The notes under the pieces were generated by a model. It worked only from the letters and a program-made list of their open reading frames with translations, did not search any database and was not told where the DNA came from. DNA of 9,334 nt, from assembly GCA_902796985.1 (NCBI GenBank), contig CADBRC010000362.1, positions 1-9,334 on the forward strand, read 5' to 3'. This stretch comes from an uncultured Spirochaetaceae bacterium (GTDB taxonomy: Bacteria; Spirochaetota; Spirochaetia; Treponematales; Treponemataceae). A program made the position numbers and the translations under genes. Position 1 is the stretch's first letter. Each line of letters starts with the position of its first letter. This document shows positions 1-6,638 of the stretch, in pieces.

Positions 1-281
1 AAGCCGACAACCAGCTGGAAGCTCTGCATGAAATCGTGCGCGAGATGAGCAAGAAGGGATCTGCCATAAGTTCTGCCGCCAAGCCAACCCTTGGTCAGCG
101 GGAGCGCGTCATAGAGCTTAAACGGCAGGGCTGGTCCGTCAGAGAGATAGCGCAGGCTCTGAAATTGCAGGAGAATATGGTCAGCCTCATCCTGGAGCTT
201 GGGCCGGGTAGTTCCGATCGTGACGCGGAGGACGATGAGGGAGATGATGATTTCCCCCCCAGAAGGAGGAGAAGGAGTTAG
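1..281 (+). CDS. C-terminal part of a small helix-turn-helix protein (5' end outside window)
   Basis: The reading frame is open from base 3 to the TAG at 279-281, giving 92 visible residues; no start in the window is convincing, and the GTG at 36 is probably internal. Visible residues 1-19 are charged and helix-like. Residues 36-66 form a compact helix-turn-helix-like unit (VIELKRQGWSVREIAQAL followed by a hydrophobic LILEL helix). It resembles the small C-terminal helical domain of DUF6115/SwrB-like proteins, where the pattern G-x-S-x-x-E-I-A-x-x-L is typical. That family link is from memory of the motif, not a search. A highly acidic stretch (residues 72-83) is followed by PP and five arginines before the stop. 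The gene is convergent with ispDF and overlaps its end by 4 bases. Function is unknown; members of such families often carry an N-terminal membrane anchor and coiled coil, which cannot be checked here. Confidence 0.7.
   Translation, partial: ADNQLEALHEIVREMSKKGSAISSAAKPTLGQRERVIELKRQGWSVREIAQALKLQENMVSLILELGPGSSDRDAEDDEGDDDFPPRRRRRS
254..260 (+). repeat. C7 homopolymer inside the 3' end of the first gene
   Basis: Seven consecutive C bases lie in the coding sequence just before the poly-arginine end of the first gene. Loss or gain of one C would replace the final PPRRRRRS with a different, longer C-terminus that reads into the antisense strand of ispDF. The tract is short for a phase-variation switch. 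Confidence 0.6.
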
Positions 282-1498
282 CGGGAAAGCAGGCAGACGC
301 AGTAGGCTTTGATTGCAAGACCTGAGCCTACTGCATCCAGCCCCTCGTTCGTCTTTGCCTTTACAAAAACCTGCTTATTGCTGACCCTGAGTATTGCGGC
401 AATGGAGTCTATGACTTTCTGCCGCCAGGGCAGGAACTTGGGACGCTCGAATTCCACCACGCAGTCCAGGTTGACCAGAGACCAGCCTTCCTTCTGCACA
501 TCTTCCCATACCTGCCTCAATAATACGGCAGAGTCTGCATCCTTCCACTTTTCGTCTTCCGGCGGGAAATATGAGCCTATGTCACCCAGCCCGCTTGCTC
601 CGAGCAGTGCGTCCGTTATTGCGTGGAGCAGTACGTCTGCATCGGAGTGCCCGAGCTCGCCTTTGTCTGCGGGAATCTCGACTCCGCCGAGCAGAAATCT
701 CCGCCCTTCAATCAGGCGGTGCAGGTCTGTTCCCATTCCTATACGGGTTTCTTTCTGGCCGGGATTGTTTTGTCCTGAGGGTCTTTCTGAGGCCGGCAGG
801 TCAGTTGGATATGTGATTTTCTTGTTCACGATGTCGCCTTCCACGATGTATACTTTTCTGCCGCCCGTCAGAGCGGGGTAGGAGTCCCAGACCTGTGTGT
901 CGTCGGTGAAGTCCAGCCCCTCTTCATGCGCCTTTTCATGACAGAGGATGAAGGGGGCAAGCTGGAATCCCTGCGGTGTCTGGACGGCGGCCAGGTCTTT
1001 GCGGATTAAGTGCCTCGCGATTGTCCCGTCGGGAGCGATTTCTTTCTGTGTGTCTACGGCGGGGATTGCCGGAACTGCCGCCCCATGGTTCCGGGCTGTG
1101 GAGATGCAGTCCTGTATGATTCTCGTTGTTACGTAGGGACGGGCTGCATCATGGACAAGGACGACTCCTTCGGCCTGCGGGTACTGTTCTTTTAGGAATT
1201 CGAGGGCGTTGTAAATGGAATGCTGCCTGCTGTTTCCTCCCTCGACGAATTGAATGGGAGGGCGACGGGAGGCGGGGAGCTCCTCAAGGGCTTTATCCCT
1301 GGAGAGTGCGAGCCGGGCCTCCTCTTTTCCGCCTTTCGGCACGGTAACGATGACAGCGGTGAGCGGTGAAGCGTTCAGAAAGGCTTTGAGTGATGCCGAC
1401 AAGACCGTCCCTCCTCCAAGGGGCAGATACTCCTTCTTGCCTTTCGGCCCCATCCTGCTGGAGGAACCCGCTGCGGTCAGGATCAGGAAGAGATTCAT
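278..1498 (-). CDS. ispDF: Bifunctional IspD-IspF (2-C-methyl-D-erythritol 4-phosphate cytidylyltransferase / 2,4-cyclodiphosphate synthase)
   Basis: This cytoplasmic fusion enzyme performs two non-consecutive steps of the MEP isoprenoid pathway. The IspD half (about residues 1-234) makes CDP-methylerythritol and shows the nucleotide loop TAAGSSSRMG with KKEYLPL (8-27), VHDAARPYV (115-123), the AVPAIPAVDT segment (141-150), QTPQGF (173-178), DDTQVWD (199-205) and NKKITYPTDL (225-234). A short polar linker (235-250) leads to the IspF half (251-406), which cyclises CDP-ME 2-phosphate. It has RIGMGTDLH with metal ligands D258 and H260, GHSDADVLLHAI with H292, and the C-terminal KTNEGLDAVGSG. The length, 406 residues, is normal for a fused protein. 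The ATG directly follows the TAA of carD (TAAATG) with only a weak purine-rich upstream stretch, so translation is probably coupled. The TAA stop overlaps the end of the convergent first gene. Fused IspDF proteins are well known in several bacterial groups. No key residue appears missing. Confidence 0.95.
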   Translation of the reverse strand: MNLFLILTAAGSSSRMGPKGKKEYLPLGGGTVLSASLKAFLNASPLTAVIVTVPKGGKEEARLALSRDKALEELPASRRPPIQFVEGGNSRQHSIYNALEFLKEQYPQAEGVVLVHDAARPYVTTRIIQDCISTARNHGAAVPAIPAVDTQKEIAPDGTIARHLIRKDLAAVQTPQGFQLAPFILCHEKAHEEGLDFTDDTQVWDSYPALTGGRKVYIVEGDIVNKKITYPTDLPASERPSGQNNPGQKETRIGMGTDLHRLIEGRRFLLGGVEIPADKGELGHSDADVLLHAITDALLGASGLGDIGSYFPPEDEKWKDADSAVLLRQVWEDVQKEGWSLVNLDCVVEFERPKFLPWRQKVIDSIAAILRVSNKQVFVKAKTNEGLDAVGSGLAIKAYCVCLLSR

Positions 1499-2158
1499 TT
1501 ACTCTTCGCCTTCGTCCAGCTCTTCCCCGTCATCACCTTCGTCGTCATCTTCATCCTCGTCAGAATCCGAATTGGACCCGCGACCTGCTTCTTCGTTGAA
1601 GTCCTCATCGTCATCGTCATCGTCATAGAAGCTGCTGGTCTTCTTCTCGATTTTCGCACCGAGGGGTTCCAGCTTGGCATGAAGCAGAGTTTCCACCTCT
1701 TTGCCGCTTTTTCCAAGTGCATAGGACAGCTCATCCTCAAGCAGCTTCTTCGCGCTCTCGTAGAGCTTGCGCTCCATTGCGGGCAGCTCCTTTATCTTGG
1801 ACCTGTGGTAGAGGCAGCGGACTATCGCCGCTATATCCTCAACGGAGCCGGAGTGCAGCAAATCGATGTTTTGCTGATAACGGAGCTTCCAATCCGAGGT
1901 CGGAGGGTCGAATTCCTTGCCGAGCAGCTCGATGGCCTTCTCTGCCTGCTCCTTGTCCACTACGCTGCGTATCCCCATGCTCTGCGCGTTCTCGACGGGA
2001 ACCATTATGTTCATGTCCGAGACAGGTATGTGGATTTTATAATAGTAGACTTCTTTGCCCTTGAAATCTTTCTTGAAGACATCAATGACTTCCCCGACCC
2101 CTTGGCTCGGGTATACGACAATCTGTTTTATGGAAAATTCAGTCTTAGGTTTCGACAT
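1499..2158 (-). CDS. carD: CarD/CdnL-family RNA polymerase-binding transcription regulator with acidic tail
   Basis: The 219-residue protein opens with the CarD RNAP-interaction (Tudor-like) domain: IVVYPSQGVGEV (13-24), KGKEVYYYKIHIP (33-45) and MNIMVPVENAQSMGIR (49-64). The helical DNA-binding part follows, with a tryptophan at W90 (TSDWKLRYQQN) matching the family's conserved minor-groove tryptophan, and LHSGSVEDIAAIVRCLYHR (101-119). In characterised relatives this fold binds the RNA polymerase beta subunit and stabilises open promoter complexes, often at rRNA and housekeeping promoters. Residues 179-219 are a disordered-looking acidic tail, 27 of 41 residues D or E, absent from the shortest CarD/CdnL proteins. 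The gene is first in an operon with ispDF. A CarD-like gene near ispD/ispF also occurs, as I recall, in Clostridia and Treponema. The ATG at 2158 is preferred because the CarD motif starts 12 residues later and the promoter ends only 8 bases upstream; no ribosome binding site is present. Confidence 0.9.
   Translation of the reverse strand: MSKPKTEFSIKQIVVYPSQGVGEVIDVFKKDFKGKEVYYYKIHIPVSDMNIMVPVENAQSMGIRSVVDKEQAEKAIELLGKEFDPPTSDWKLRYQQNIDLLHSGSVEDIAAIVRCLYHRSKIKELPAMERKLYESAKKLLEDELSYALGKSGKEVETLLHAKLEPLGAKIEKKTSSFYDDDDDDEDFNEEAGRGSNSDSDEDEDDDEGDDGEELDEGEE
1605..1626 (-). repeat. In-frame hexanucleotide repeat encoding poly-Asp in the CarD tail
   Basis: The plus strand reads TCATCG three times in tandem followed by TCAT (1605-1626), encoding consecutive aspartates on the minus strand around residues 179-185. 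Slippage by one unit would add or remove two acidic residues without breaking the frame. A second imperfect GAN-rich stretch covers about 1500-1560. Confidence 0.75.
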
Positions 2159-2166
2159 ATATGCAT

Positions 2167-2195
2167 ATTATATCACGTCCTCGCAGAAAATTCAA
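2167..2195 (-). promoter_or_regulatory. Sigma70-like promoter of carD-ispDF, predicted leaderless
   Basis: On the minus strand there is TTGAAT (2195-2190), a 17-base spacer (2189-2173) and a perfect TATAAT (2172-2167). Only 8 bases separate the -10 box from the carD ATG (2158-2156). With the usual 6-7 bases from -10 to +1, transcription would begin near A2160 or on A2158 itself, leaving a 0-2 base leader. No Shine-Dalgarno sequence is present. Confidence 0.8.
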
Positions 2196-2208
2196 CTTTT
2201 GCCTTCGC

Positions 2209-2237
2209 TGGACAAGCTTTGTTTTCTGTGTTAGCAT
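2209..2237 (+). promoter_or_regulatory. Promoter of the plus-strand glycosyltransferase, predicted leaderless
   Basis: TGGACA (2209-2214), a 17-base spacer and TAGCAT (2232-2237) are preceded by an extended -10 element (TG at 2229-2230). The ATG at 2245 lies 7 bases after the -10 box, so the transcript would start at or one base before the start codon. The -10 matches consensus at only 4 of 6 positions, so this is the weakest of the four promoters. Its -35 box is 13 bp from the divergent carD -35 box. Confidence 0.55.
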
Positions 2238-2244
2238 TGCCTCT

Positions 2245-3288
2245 ATGCTTTCTGTTTCTATTGTTACGCCGGTATTCAACTCGATGAGGACGCTGGATGT
2301 CTTTATGGACGCAATCCTCATGCAGGATTTCCCCCATGACAGAATTGAGATTGCCTTTGCAGACGGCGGTTCCACCGACGGGACAAGGGAAAGAATCCAG
2401 GCCTGGGAACAGGAGGGAGGCAATGCCACAAGCGGCATCGCCGTGAAGATGCTGGATAATCCGCTCAAGACTGCGGAGGCAGGAAAGGCTGTCGCTGTCC
2501 GTCAGGTTACGGGTGACATAGTGTGCCTTCTGGACTCCGATAACATCCTTCCGGACGGGCAATGGCTCTCCCAGATGATGCAGCCCTTTGACAAAGCTGA
2601 GATTGTTGCGAGCGAACCAATCTCGTATACCTGGCGGAAAGATGACCCGGCGATGACCCGTTATTGCGCCATGCTGGGGATGAGCGACCCTCTCTGCCTG
2701 TATGCGGGCAACTATGACCGTATCTGTGCCGTCTCCGGAAGCTGGACTAAGGTGCCTCATCAGGAGGAGGACTGCGGCTCCTATCTTTCGATAGCGTTCG
2801 ATCAGGGAATGATGCCCACTATCGGGGCGAACGGATTCTGCATGAGGCGTGAAGCGCTCGTCGGGAGCTTCGAGGGCGACTACCTCTTCGATATAGACGT
2901 TTTATGGGAGCTTTTGCAGAAGAAACCCGAGACCCGGATTGCCAAGGTCAAAAACGGCATAGTCCACCTGGTCTATCCCGACGTGCGGACGTTTGCCCGC
3001 AAGCAGAACCGCCGCATACGGGACTTCCTCTTTTTCAGCGGGAACAAGGGGCGGAAGTATCCGTGGAGCAGCGTCGGCATGGGCAAGGTGTTCCTCTTCT
3101 GCCTCTGCTCGGTGACGGTGATTCCTGTCATCGTTCAGGCGCTCATCGGTTTTTTCCGCAAGGGTGACTTCAGGGCATGGCTTTTGCATCCCCTCTGCTG
3201 CTGGATAACCCTCTATATCTACGCATGGGGAGTGGTTTCCGGCATCTTCGTCAAGAAGCAGGCTGACCGCTCAAACTGGAAGCAGTAG
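2245..3288 (+). CDS. GT2-family (GT-A fold) glycosyltransferase with two C-terminal membrane helices
   Basis: From ATG 2245 the protein has 347 residues. It starts directly with the GT2 core SVSIVTPVFNS (3-13), then FADGGSTDGT (38-47, nucleotide-sugar binding D40 and D45), the DSD metal site (97-99) in CLLDSDNILPDG, the acceptor-side motif GANGFCMRREAL (194-205) and FDID (215-218), probably near the catalytic base. Two hydrophobic segments at about 282-304 and 311-336 suggest membrane anchoring of a cytoplasmic catalytic domain. The frame stays open upstream to an ATG at 2161, but those 28 extra residues would run through both promoters and precede the conserved start of the fold, so 2245 is preferred. 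It is transcribed alone, divergent from carD and convergent with the ugd operon. The sugar donor and acceptor are unknown. A role in envelope glycolipid or polysaccharide synthesis is an inference from the fold, the anchors and the neighbours. Confidence 0.85.
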   Translation: MLSVSIVTPVFNSMRTLDVFMDAILMQDFPHDRIEIAFADGGSTDGTRERIQAWEQEGGNATSGIAVKMLDNPLKTAEAGKAVAVRQVTGDIVCLLDSDNILPDGQWLSQMMQPFDKAEIVASEPISYTWRKDDPAMTRYCAMLGMSDPLCLYAGNYDRICAVSGSWTKVPHQEEDCGSYLSIAFDQGMMPTIGANGFCMRREALVGSFEGDYLFDIDVLWELLQKKPETRIAKVKNGIVHLVYPDVRTFARKQNRRIRDFLFFSGNKGRKYPWSSVGMGKVFLFCLCSVTVIPVIVQALIGFFRKGDFRAWLLHPLCCWITLYIYAWGVVSGIFVKKQADRSNWKQ

Positions 3289-3315
3289 GGCGGGACCGCC
3301 TCTTGAAGCGGGAAT

Positions 3316-4263
3316 TTAGTCCTTCTTGTCCTCTGCTCCCAGCTTTTCCCGTATGACGTAGAGGGGGCGGTTTATCACCTCCACCTGTATCTGCCCGATG
3401 TAGAGGGCAACCAGTCCGAGTGAGACCAGTACTATCCCCAGGACGAGGGTATTCGTCACGATGACAAATGAGATGGAGCTGAACATGCCTGTGTGCAGCA
3501 GGTAGTTGTGAACAATCATTATTACGAGCAGGATAAAGCTGGCCAGAGTCGTGAAAATCCCCACATAGGAGAAGAGTTTGAGGGGCCAGAGAGAGTTGCT
3601 CGTTATGCTGTTTATGGCGAGGGAAAGCAGCTTGCCCAGCGAGTATGAGGCCGTACCGTTTATCCGCTCCGGGGCGACGAATTCGATGTATTCGGTTCTG
3701 AAGCCCAGCCACTCGATGAGTCCGCGGAACATCCGCTTGTGCTCGGTGAAGCGGACCAGCTCGTTTATCACCTTGCGGTCGATCAGCTTGAAGTCCGTTG
3801 CATTTGGGGTGAGCTTGGACGGGGCCGCCGCGCTCATCAGATGGTAGAAGAGCCTGGATCCCAAGTCCTTTATTGGTGATTTCTTCTCCGTGGACTTGCG
3901 TATGCTGGCGACAACCTCTGCTCCAGCCTCCCACTTCTTGACGAATTCGGGAATGAGTGCCGGGGGGTGCTGCAGGTCTGCGTCCAGGAAGATTGCCGCG
4001 TCGCCCGTACAGTTCTGTACTCCGGCGGTCAGGGCAAGCTCCTTGCCGAAGTTCCTGCTGAAGTCAAGGGAGACCACGCGTTTGTCTTTTCCTGCGATTG
4101 CCTCCAGTGCCTGCCAAGATCCGTCCCGTGAGCCGTCATTGACAAAGACGAATTCCCAATCGTAGCCGGGAAGCTTGTCCGCGACTTCGCAGAGGGCGGC
4201 GTGCATCAGGGGGACGTTTGCCTCCTCGTTGTAGACGGGTACTATGGTAGAAATCTTTTTCAT
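3316..4263 (-). CDS. GtrB/DPM1-like polyprenyl-phosphate glycosyltransferase
   Basis: The 315-residue protein has the GT2 start [13 protein letters not shown] (5-17), [10 protein letters not shown] (40-49), [10 protein letters not shown] (69-78), the metal site D94-A-D96 in [10 protein letters not shown], and [11 protein letters not shown] (155-165). The [11 protein letters not shown] and PLKLFSYVG region (203-235) leads into two membrane helices at about 231-256 and 265-290. This is the architecture of enzymes such as GtrB and ArnC, which transfer a sugar from a nucleotide donor to undecaprenyl phosphate on the cytoplasmic face. The gene is last in the ugd-uxs operon: its ATG overlaps the uxs TGA by 4 bases (ATGA), with a good Shine-Dalgarno sequence inside uxs. 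The obvious candidate donor is the UDP-xylose made by the two upstream genes, but this is inferred from context and another sugar is possible. No flippase or final transferase gene is visible in the window. Confidence 0.88.
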   Translation of the reverse strand: MKKISTIVPVYNEEANVPLMHAALCEVADKLPGYDWEFVFVNDGSRDGSWQALEAIAGKDKRVVSLDFSRNFGKELALTAGVQNCTGDAAIFLDADLQHPPALIPEFVKKWEAGAEVVASIRKSTEKKSPIKDLGSRLFYHLMSAAAPSKLTPNATDFKLIDRKVINELVRFTEHKRMFRGLIEWLGFRTEYIEFVAPERINGTASYSLGKLLSLAINSITSNSLWPLKLFSYVGIFTTLASFILLVIMIVHNYLLHTGMFSSISFVIVTNTLVLGIVLVSLGLVALYIGQIQVEVINRPLYVIREKLGAEDKKD

Positions 4264-5201
4264 ACAGATATGACTCCCTTGAAATACTCGATGGTTCTCT
4301 TGAGCCCCTCGTCCAGCATAATCTCCGGTTTCCAGCCAAGGAGCTTACCTGCGAGGCTTATGTCCGGCCGCCTCTGCTTGGGGTCGTCGCCGGGCAGGGG
4401 CCGGTGCACCAGCTTGGACGAGCTGCCTGTCAATGCGATGACCTTTTCTGCCAGCTCCAGCATCGTGAATTCACCGGGATTGCCCAGGTTGACCGGGCCG
4501 GTTACGTCTTCCGGACTGTCCATCAAAAGCAGGAAGCCCCGGATAAGGTCATCCACGTAACAGAAGCTCCGGGTCTGCCTGCCTTCGCCATAGACCGTGA
4601 TGTCCTCGCCTTTGAGTGCCTGTATGATGAAGTTACTGACGACCCTGCCGTCTTCCGGGTTCATGTGGGGGCCGTAGGTGTTGAAGATGCGGACGACTTT
4701 TATTCTCGTTCCGTGCTGCCGGTGATAGTCAAAGAAAAGGGTCTCCGCCCCCCGCTTGCCCTCATCATAGCAGCTGCGGATCCCGTGAGGGTTTACGTTG
4801 CCCCAGTAATCCTCCGGCTGCGGGTGGACGAGTGCGTCACCGTAGACTTCGGACGTAGATGCCTGGAATACTTTTGCATGCCATTTGTCTGCGAGTTCCA
4901 GCGCGTTCATTGCTCCCAGCACGCTTGTTTTATAGGTTGCTATAGGGTCCCGCTGGTAGTGGGGCGGGCTCGCTGGGCAGGCGAGGTTGAAAATTTCGTC
5001 TACGTAGAAGCTGTAGGGTAAGGTTACATCATGGCGGATCAGCTCGAAGTCGGGGTTGCCCATAAATGGGCGGACGTTCTCCGGGCTGCCCGTGAAGAAA
5101 TTGTCCATGCAGACAACACGGCAGCCCCTGTCCAGAAGCTTCGCGCACAAATGGCTTCCCAGAAAACCTGCGCCTCCGGTTACGAGGACTGTCTTTTTCA
5201 T
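4260..5201 (-). CDS. uxs: UDP-glucuronate decarboxylase (UDP-xylose synthase)
   Basis: This 313-residue short-chain dehydrogenase/reductase converts UDP-glucuronate to UDP-xylose using tightly bound NAD. The Rossmann motif is [10 protein letters not shown] (8-17). Family hallmarks follow: [20 protein letters not shown] (72-91), the active-site strand ASTSEVYGD (114-122), [15 protein letters not shown] (126-140), the catalytic Y145-x-x-x-K149 in RSCYDEGKR (142-150), and RIFNTYGP plus DGRVVSNFI and [11 protein letters not shown] further on. The RSCYDEGKR signature separates it from ArnA-type decarboxylases, which make a 4-keto product, and from plain epimerases. The usual family motif [14 protein letters not shown] reads [14 protein letters not shown] here, a mild change. 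The ATG overlaps the TGA of ugd by 4 bases (ATGA), and the next gene repeats the arrangement. The upstream stretch is G-rich but not a standard Shine-Dalgarno, so coupling to ugd translation is likely. The protein lacks membrane segments and should be cytoplasmic. Confidence 0.93.
   Translation of the reverse strand: MKKTVLVTGGAGFLGSHLCAKLLDRGCRVVCMDNFFTGSPENVRPFMGNPDFELIRHDVTLPYSFYVDEIFNLACPASPPHYQRDPIATYKTSVLGAMNALELADKWHAKVFQASTSEVYGDALVHPQPEDYWGNVNPHGIRSCYDEGKRGAETLFFDYHRQHGTRIKVVRIFNTYGPHMNPEDGRVVSNFIIQALKGEDITVYGEGRQTRSFCYVDDLIRGFLLLMDSPEDVTGPVNLGNPGEFTMLELAEKVIALTGSSSKLVHRPLPGDDPKQRRPDISLAGKLLGWKPEIMLDEGLKRTIEYFKGVISV
4274..4280 (-). promoter_or_regulatory. Shine-Dalgarno sequence of the GtrB-like gene
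   Basis: AAGGGAG on the minus strand lies 10 bases before the ATG at 4263, inside the 3' end of uxs. It is the clearest ribosome binding site in the window and belongs to a downstream gene of an operon, in contrast to the first genes, which have none. Confidence 0.6.
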
Positions 5202-6538
5202 ATTTTGCCCCGCCCTATGCAGTGCAGCTCTATGCCCTTTTCTTCCATCATCTTGGGATCGTACTGGTTCCGTCCGTCAAAGATGACCGGCTCTTTAAGC
5301 AGGCTCTTTATCCTGTCGAAGTCCGGCTGGCGGAACTGTTTCCATTCGGTGACGAGGATAAGGGCATCTGCACCTTCCAGCGCGCTCCACATGTCCTTCT
5401 CGTAGCTGATGCTGTCTGCGTTTATGTGCGAGAGGTACTTCTTGGCCATCTCGTAGGCTTCGGGGTCAAAGCTTTTTATCTTCGCCCCATGCGCAACGAG
5501 GTCGCTCACAATCGTAATCGAAGGAGCTTCCCTCATGTCATCGGTCTGGGGTTTGAATGCGAGTCCCCAGAGGGCGAATGTCCTGCCCTTCAGATCCTGC
5601 CCGTATTTGGCGAGAATCCGCTCGGCAACCAGGTGCTTCTGGGCATTGTTCACCGCTTCAACGGCGGATGCAATCTTCATCTCCACGCCGCAGCGCTTTC
5701 CGGCCGCGACCAGCTCTTTCACGTCCTTGGGGAAGCAGGATCCGCCGTAGCCGCAGGAGGCGTAGAGGAAGCTCATCCCTATGCGGGAGTCGCTGCCGAT
5801 TCCCTGTCGGACAGCCTTGACATCACCTCCGAGCTTGTCGCAGAGGCTGGCTATCTCGTTCATGAAGCTGATGCGGGTGGCAAGCATCGCATTGGCAGCG
5901 TATTTCGTTATCTCCGCGCTCTTTATGTCGGTCGTGATTATGGGATGCTCGTTTTCTGTAAACTGGCGGTAGAGCGAAAGCATCATCTGCTTGGCCCGCT
6001 CGCTGTCCGAACCGATTACGACACGGTCTGGCCTCAGGAAGTCATTGACTGCGACCCCCTCCTTGAGGAATTCCGGATTGGACACGACGTCGAACTCCAC
6101 GCCTGCCGCATCCTTCCGCTCCTTTATGACTTCGTTTATCCGCGAGCGCACCTTATCGGCAGTTCCGACGGGTACGGTGGACTTGTCAACGACTATCGTG
6201 TAGCCCTTCATGTGGCGGGCAATTGATTCCGCCGCCGCCAGTACATACTGGGTATCAGCCGATCCGTCCTCGCCGGGAGGGGTCCCGACCGCGATGAAGC
6301 AGATGTCGCTCTCCGGTACGGCCTTTCCGTAGTCAGTCGTGAAGTCAAGCCTTCCTTCCCGGTGGTTCCGTCTGACCATCTCTTCAAGCCCCGGCTCATA
6401 TATCGGAATCTCGCCGTCCTCAAGCCTCTGTATCTTGTTCTTGTCTATATCTATGCACCAGACGTGGTTGCCCATCTCCGCAAAACAGGTTCCTGAAACG
6501 AGGCCAACATAGCCCGTTCCCACAATCGAAATGTTCAT
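5198..6538 (-). CDS. ugd: UDP-glucose 6-dehydrogenase
   Basis: The 446-residue enzyme oxidises UDP-glucose to UDP-glucuronate with two NAD+. The N-terminal Rossmann motif is [13 protein letters not shown] (4-16). Then come YEPGLEEM (47-54), [16 protein letters not shown] (81-96), [13 protein letters not shown] (119-131), NPEFLKEG (154-161), and [20 protein letters not shown] (204-223) with K212 and N216. The catalytic thiol is C268 in [10 protein letters not shown] (263-272). The C-terminal UDP-binding domain includes [18 protein letters not shown]. Length and all key residues are normal. It is the first gene of the ugd-uxs-glycosyltransferase operon. The ATG at 6538 lies 6 bases after a -10 box with no ribosome binding site, so the operon mRNA should begin on the start codon. 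The product is cytoplasmic and feeds Uxs directly. Confidence 0.96.
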   Translation of the reverse strand: MNISIVGTGYVGLVSGTCFAEMGNHVWCIDIDKNKIQRLEDGEIPIYEPGLEEMVRRNHREGRLDFTTDYGKAVPESDICFIAVGTPPGEDGSADTQYVLAAAESIARHMKGYTIVVDKSTVPVGTADKVRSRINEVIKERKDAAGVEFDVVSNPEFLKEGVAVNDFLRPDRVVIGSDSERAKQMMLSLYRQFTENEHPIITTDIKSAEITKYAANAMLATRISFMNEIASLCDKLGGDVKAVRQGIGSDSRIGMSFLYASCGYGGSCFPKDVKELVAAGKRCGVEMKIASAVEAVNNAQKHLVAERILAKYGQDLKGRTFALWGLAFKPQTDDMREAPSITIVSDLVAHGAKIKSFDPEAYEMAKKYLSHINADSISYEKDMWSALEGADALILVTEWKQFRQPDFDRIKSLLKEPVIFDGRNQYDPKMMEEKGIELHCIGRGKI

Positions 6539-6544
6539 GGCCGT

Positions 6545-6573
6545 ATAATAGCATTTAACAGCCTTTGTATCAA
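6545..6573 (-). promoter_or_regulatory. Sigma70-like promoter of the ugd operon, predicted leaderless
   Basis: On the minus strand TTGATA (6573-6568), a 17-base spacer and TATTAT (6550-6545) are followed by only six bases (ACGGCC) and the ugd ATG. Standard spacing puts +1 exactly on the A of ATG. No Shine-Dalgarno sequence exists upstream. Confidence 0.8.
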
Positions 6574-6595
6574 CACGGATGTTTGTCTGCTTCCG

Positions 6596-6607
6596 GTACT
6601 GCTGTAC
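6596..6607. other. Small inverted repeat between the divergent ugd and lepB promoters
   Basis: GTAC-TGCT-GTAC forms a two-fold symmetric site with 4-base arms, just upstream of the lepB -35 box. It might be an operator, but arms this short arise often by chance and no regulator is identified. Confidence 0.2.
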
Positions 6608-6609
6608 AC

Positions 6610-6638
6610 TTGAGAATGTATAGTTAATTCGTTATAAT
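6610..6638 (+). promoter_or_regulatory. Sigma70-like promoter of lepB, predicted leaderless
   Basis: TTGAGA (6610-6615), a 17-base spacer and a perfect TATAAT (6633-6638) are followed by six pyrimidines (CCCCCT) and the lepB ATG at 6645. Standard spacing puts +1 on the A of ATG. There is no Shine-Dalgarno sequence. Confidence 0.82.

Noticed and set aside
36..38. GTG at 36 as the start of the first gene
   Set aside because: The frame stays open to the window edge, there is no ribosome binding site or promoter before it, and the upstream codons continue a helix-like charged sequence.
1254..1628. Plus-strand open frame rich in serine/proline opposite ispDF and carD
   Set aside because: Its poly-serine stretch is the complement of the acidic CarD tail codons; it is an antisense shadow.
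2161..2244. Upstream ATG (2161) extending the plus-strand glycosyltransferase by 28 residues
   Set aside because: The extension runs through both promoters, begins inside the carD start region and precedes the conserved first beta strand of the GT fold. ATG 2245 fits the promoter and the domain start.
3289..3300. GGCGG-GA-CCGCC hairpin after the plus-strand glycosyltransferase as a terminator
   Set aside because: The loop would be only two bases (or four with a 4-bp stem) and no T run follows on either strand.
5222..6226. Long plus-strand open frame antisense to ugd (334 codons), with further antisense frames over uxs
   Set aside because: These overlap enzymes with complete catalytic motifs, and their translations show no family signature or start signals.
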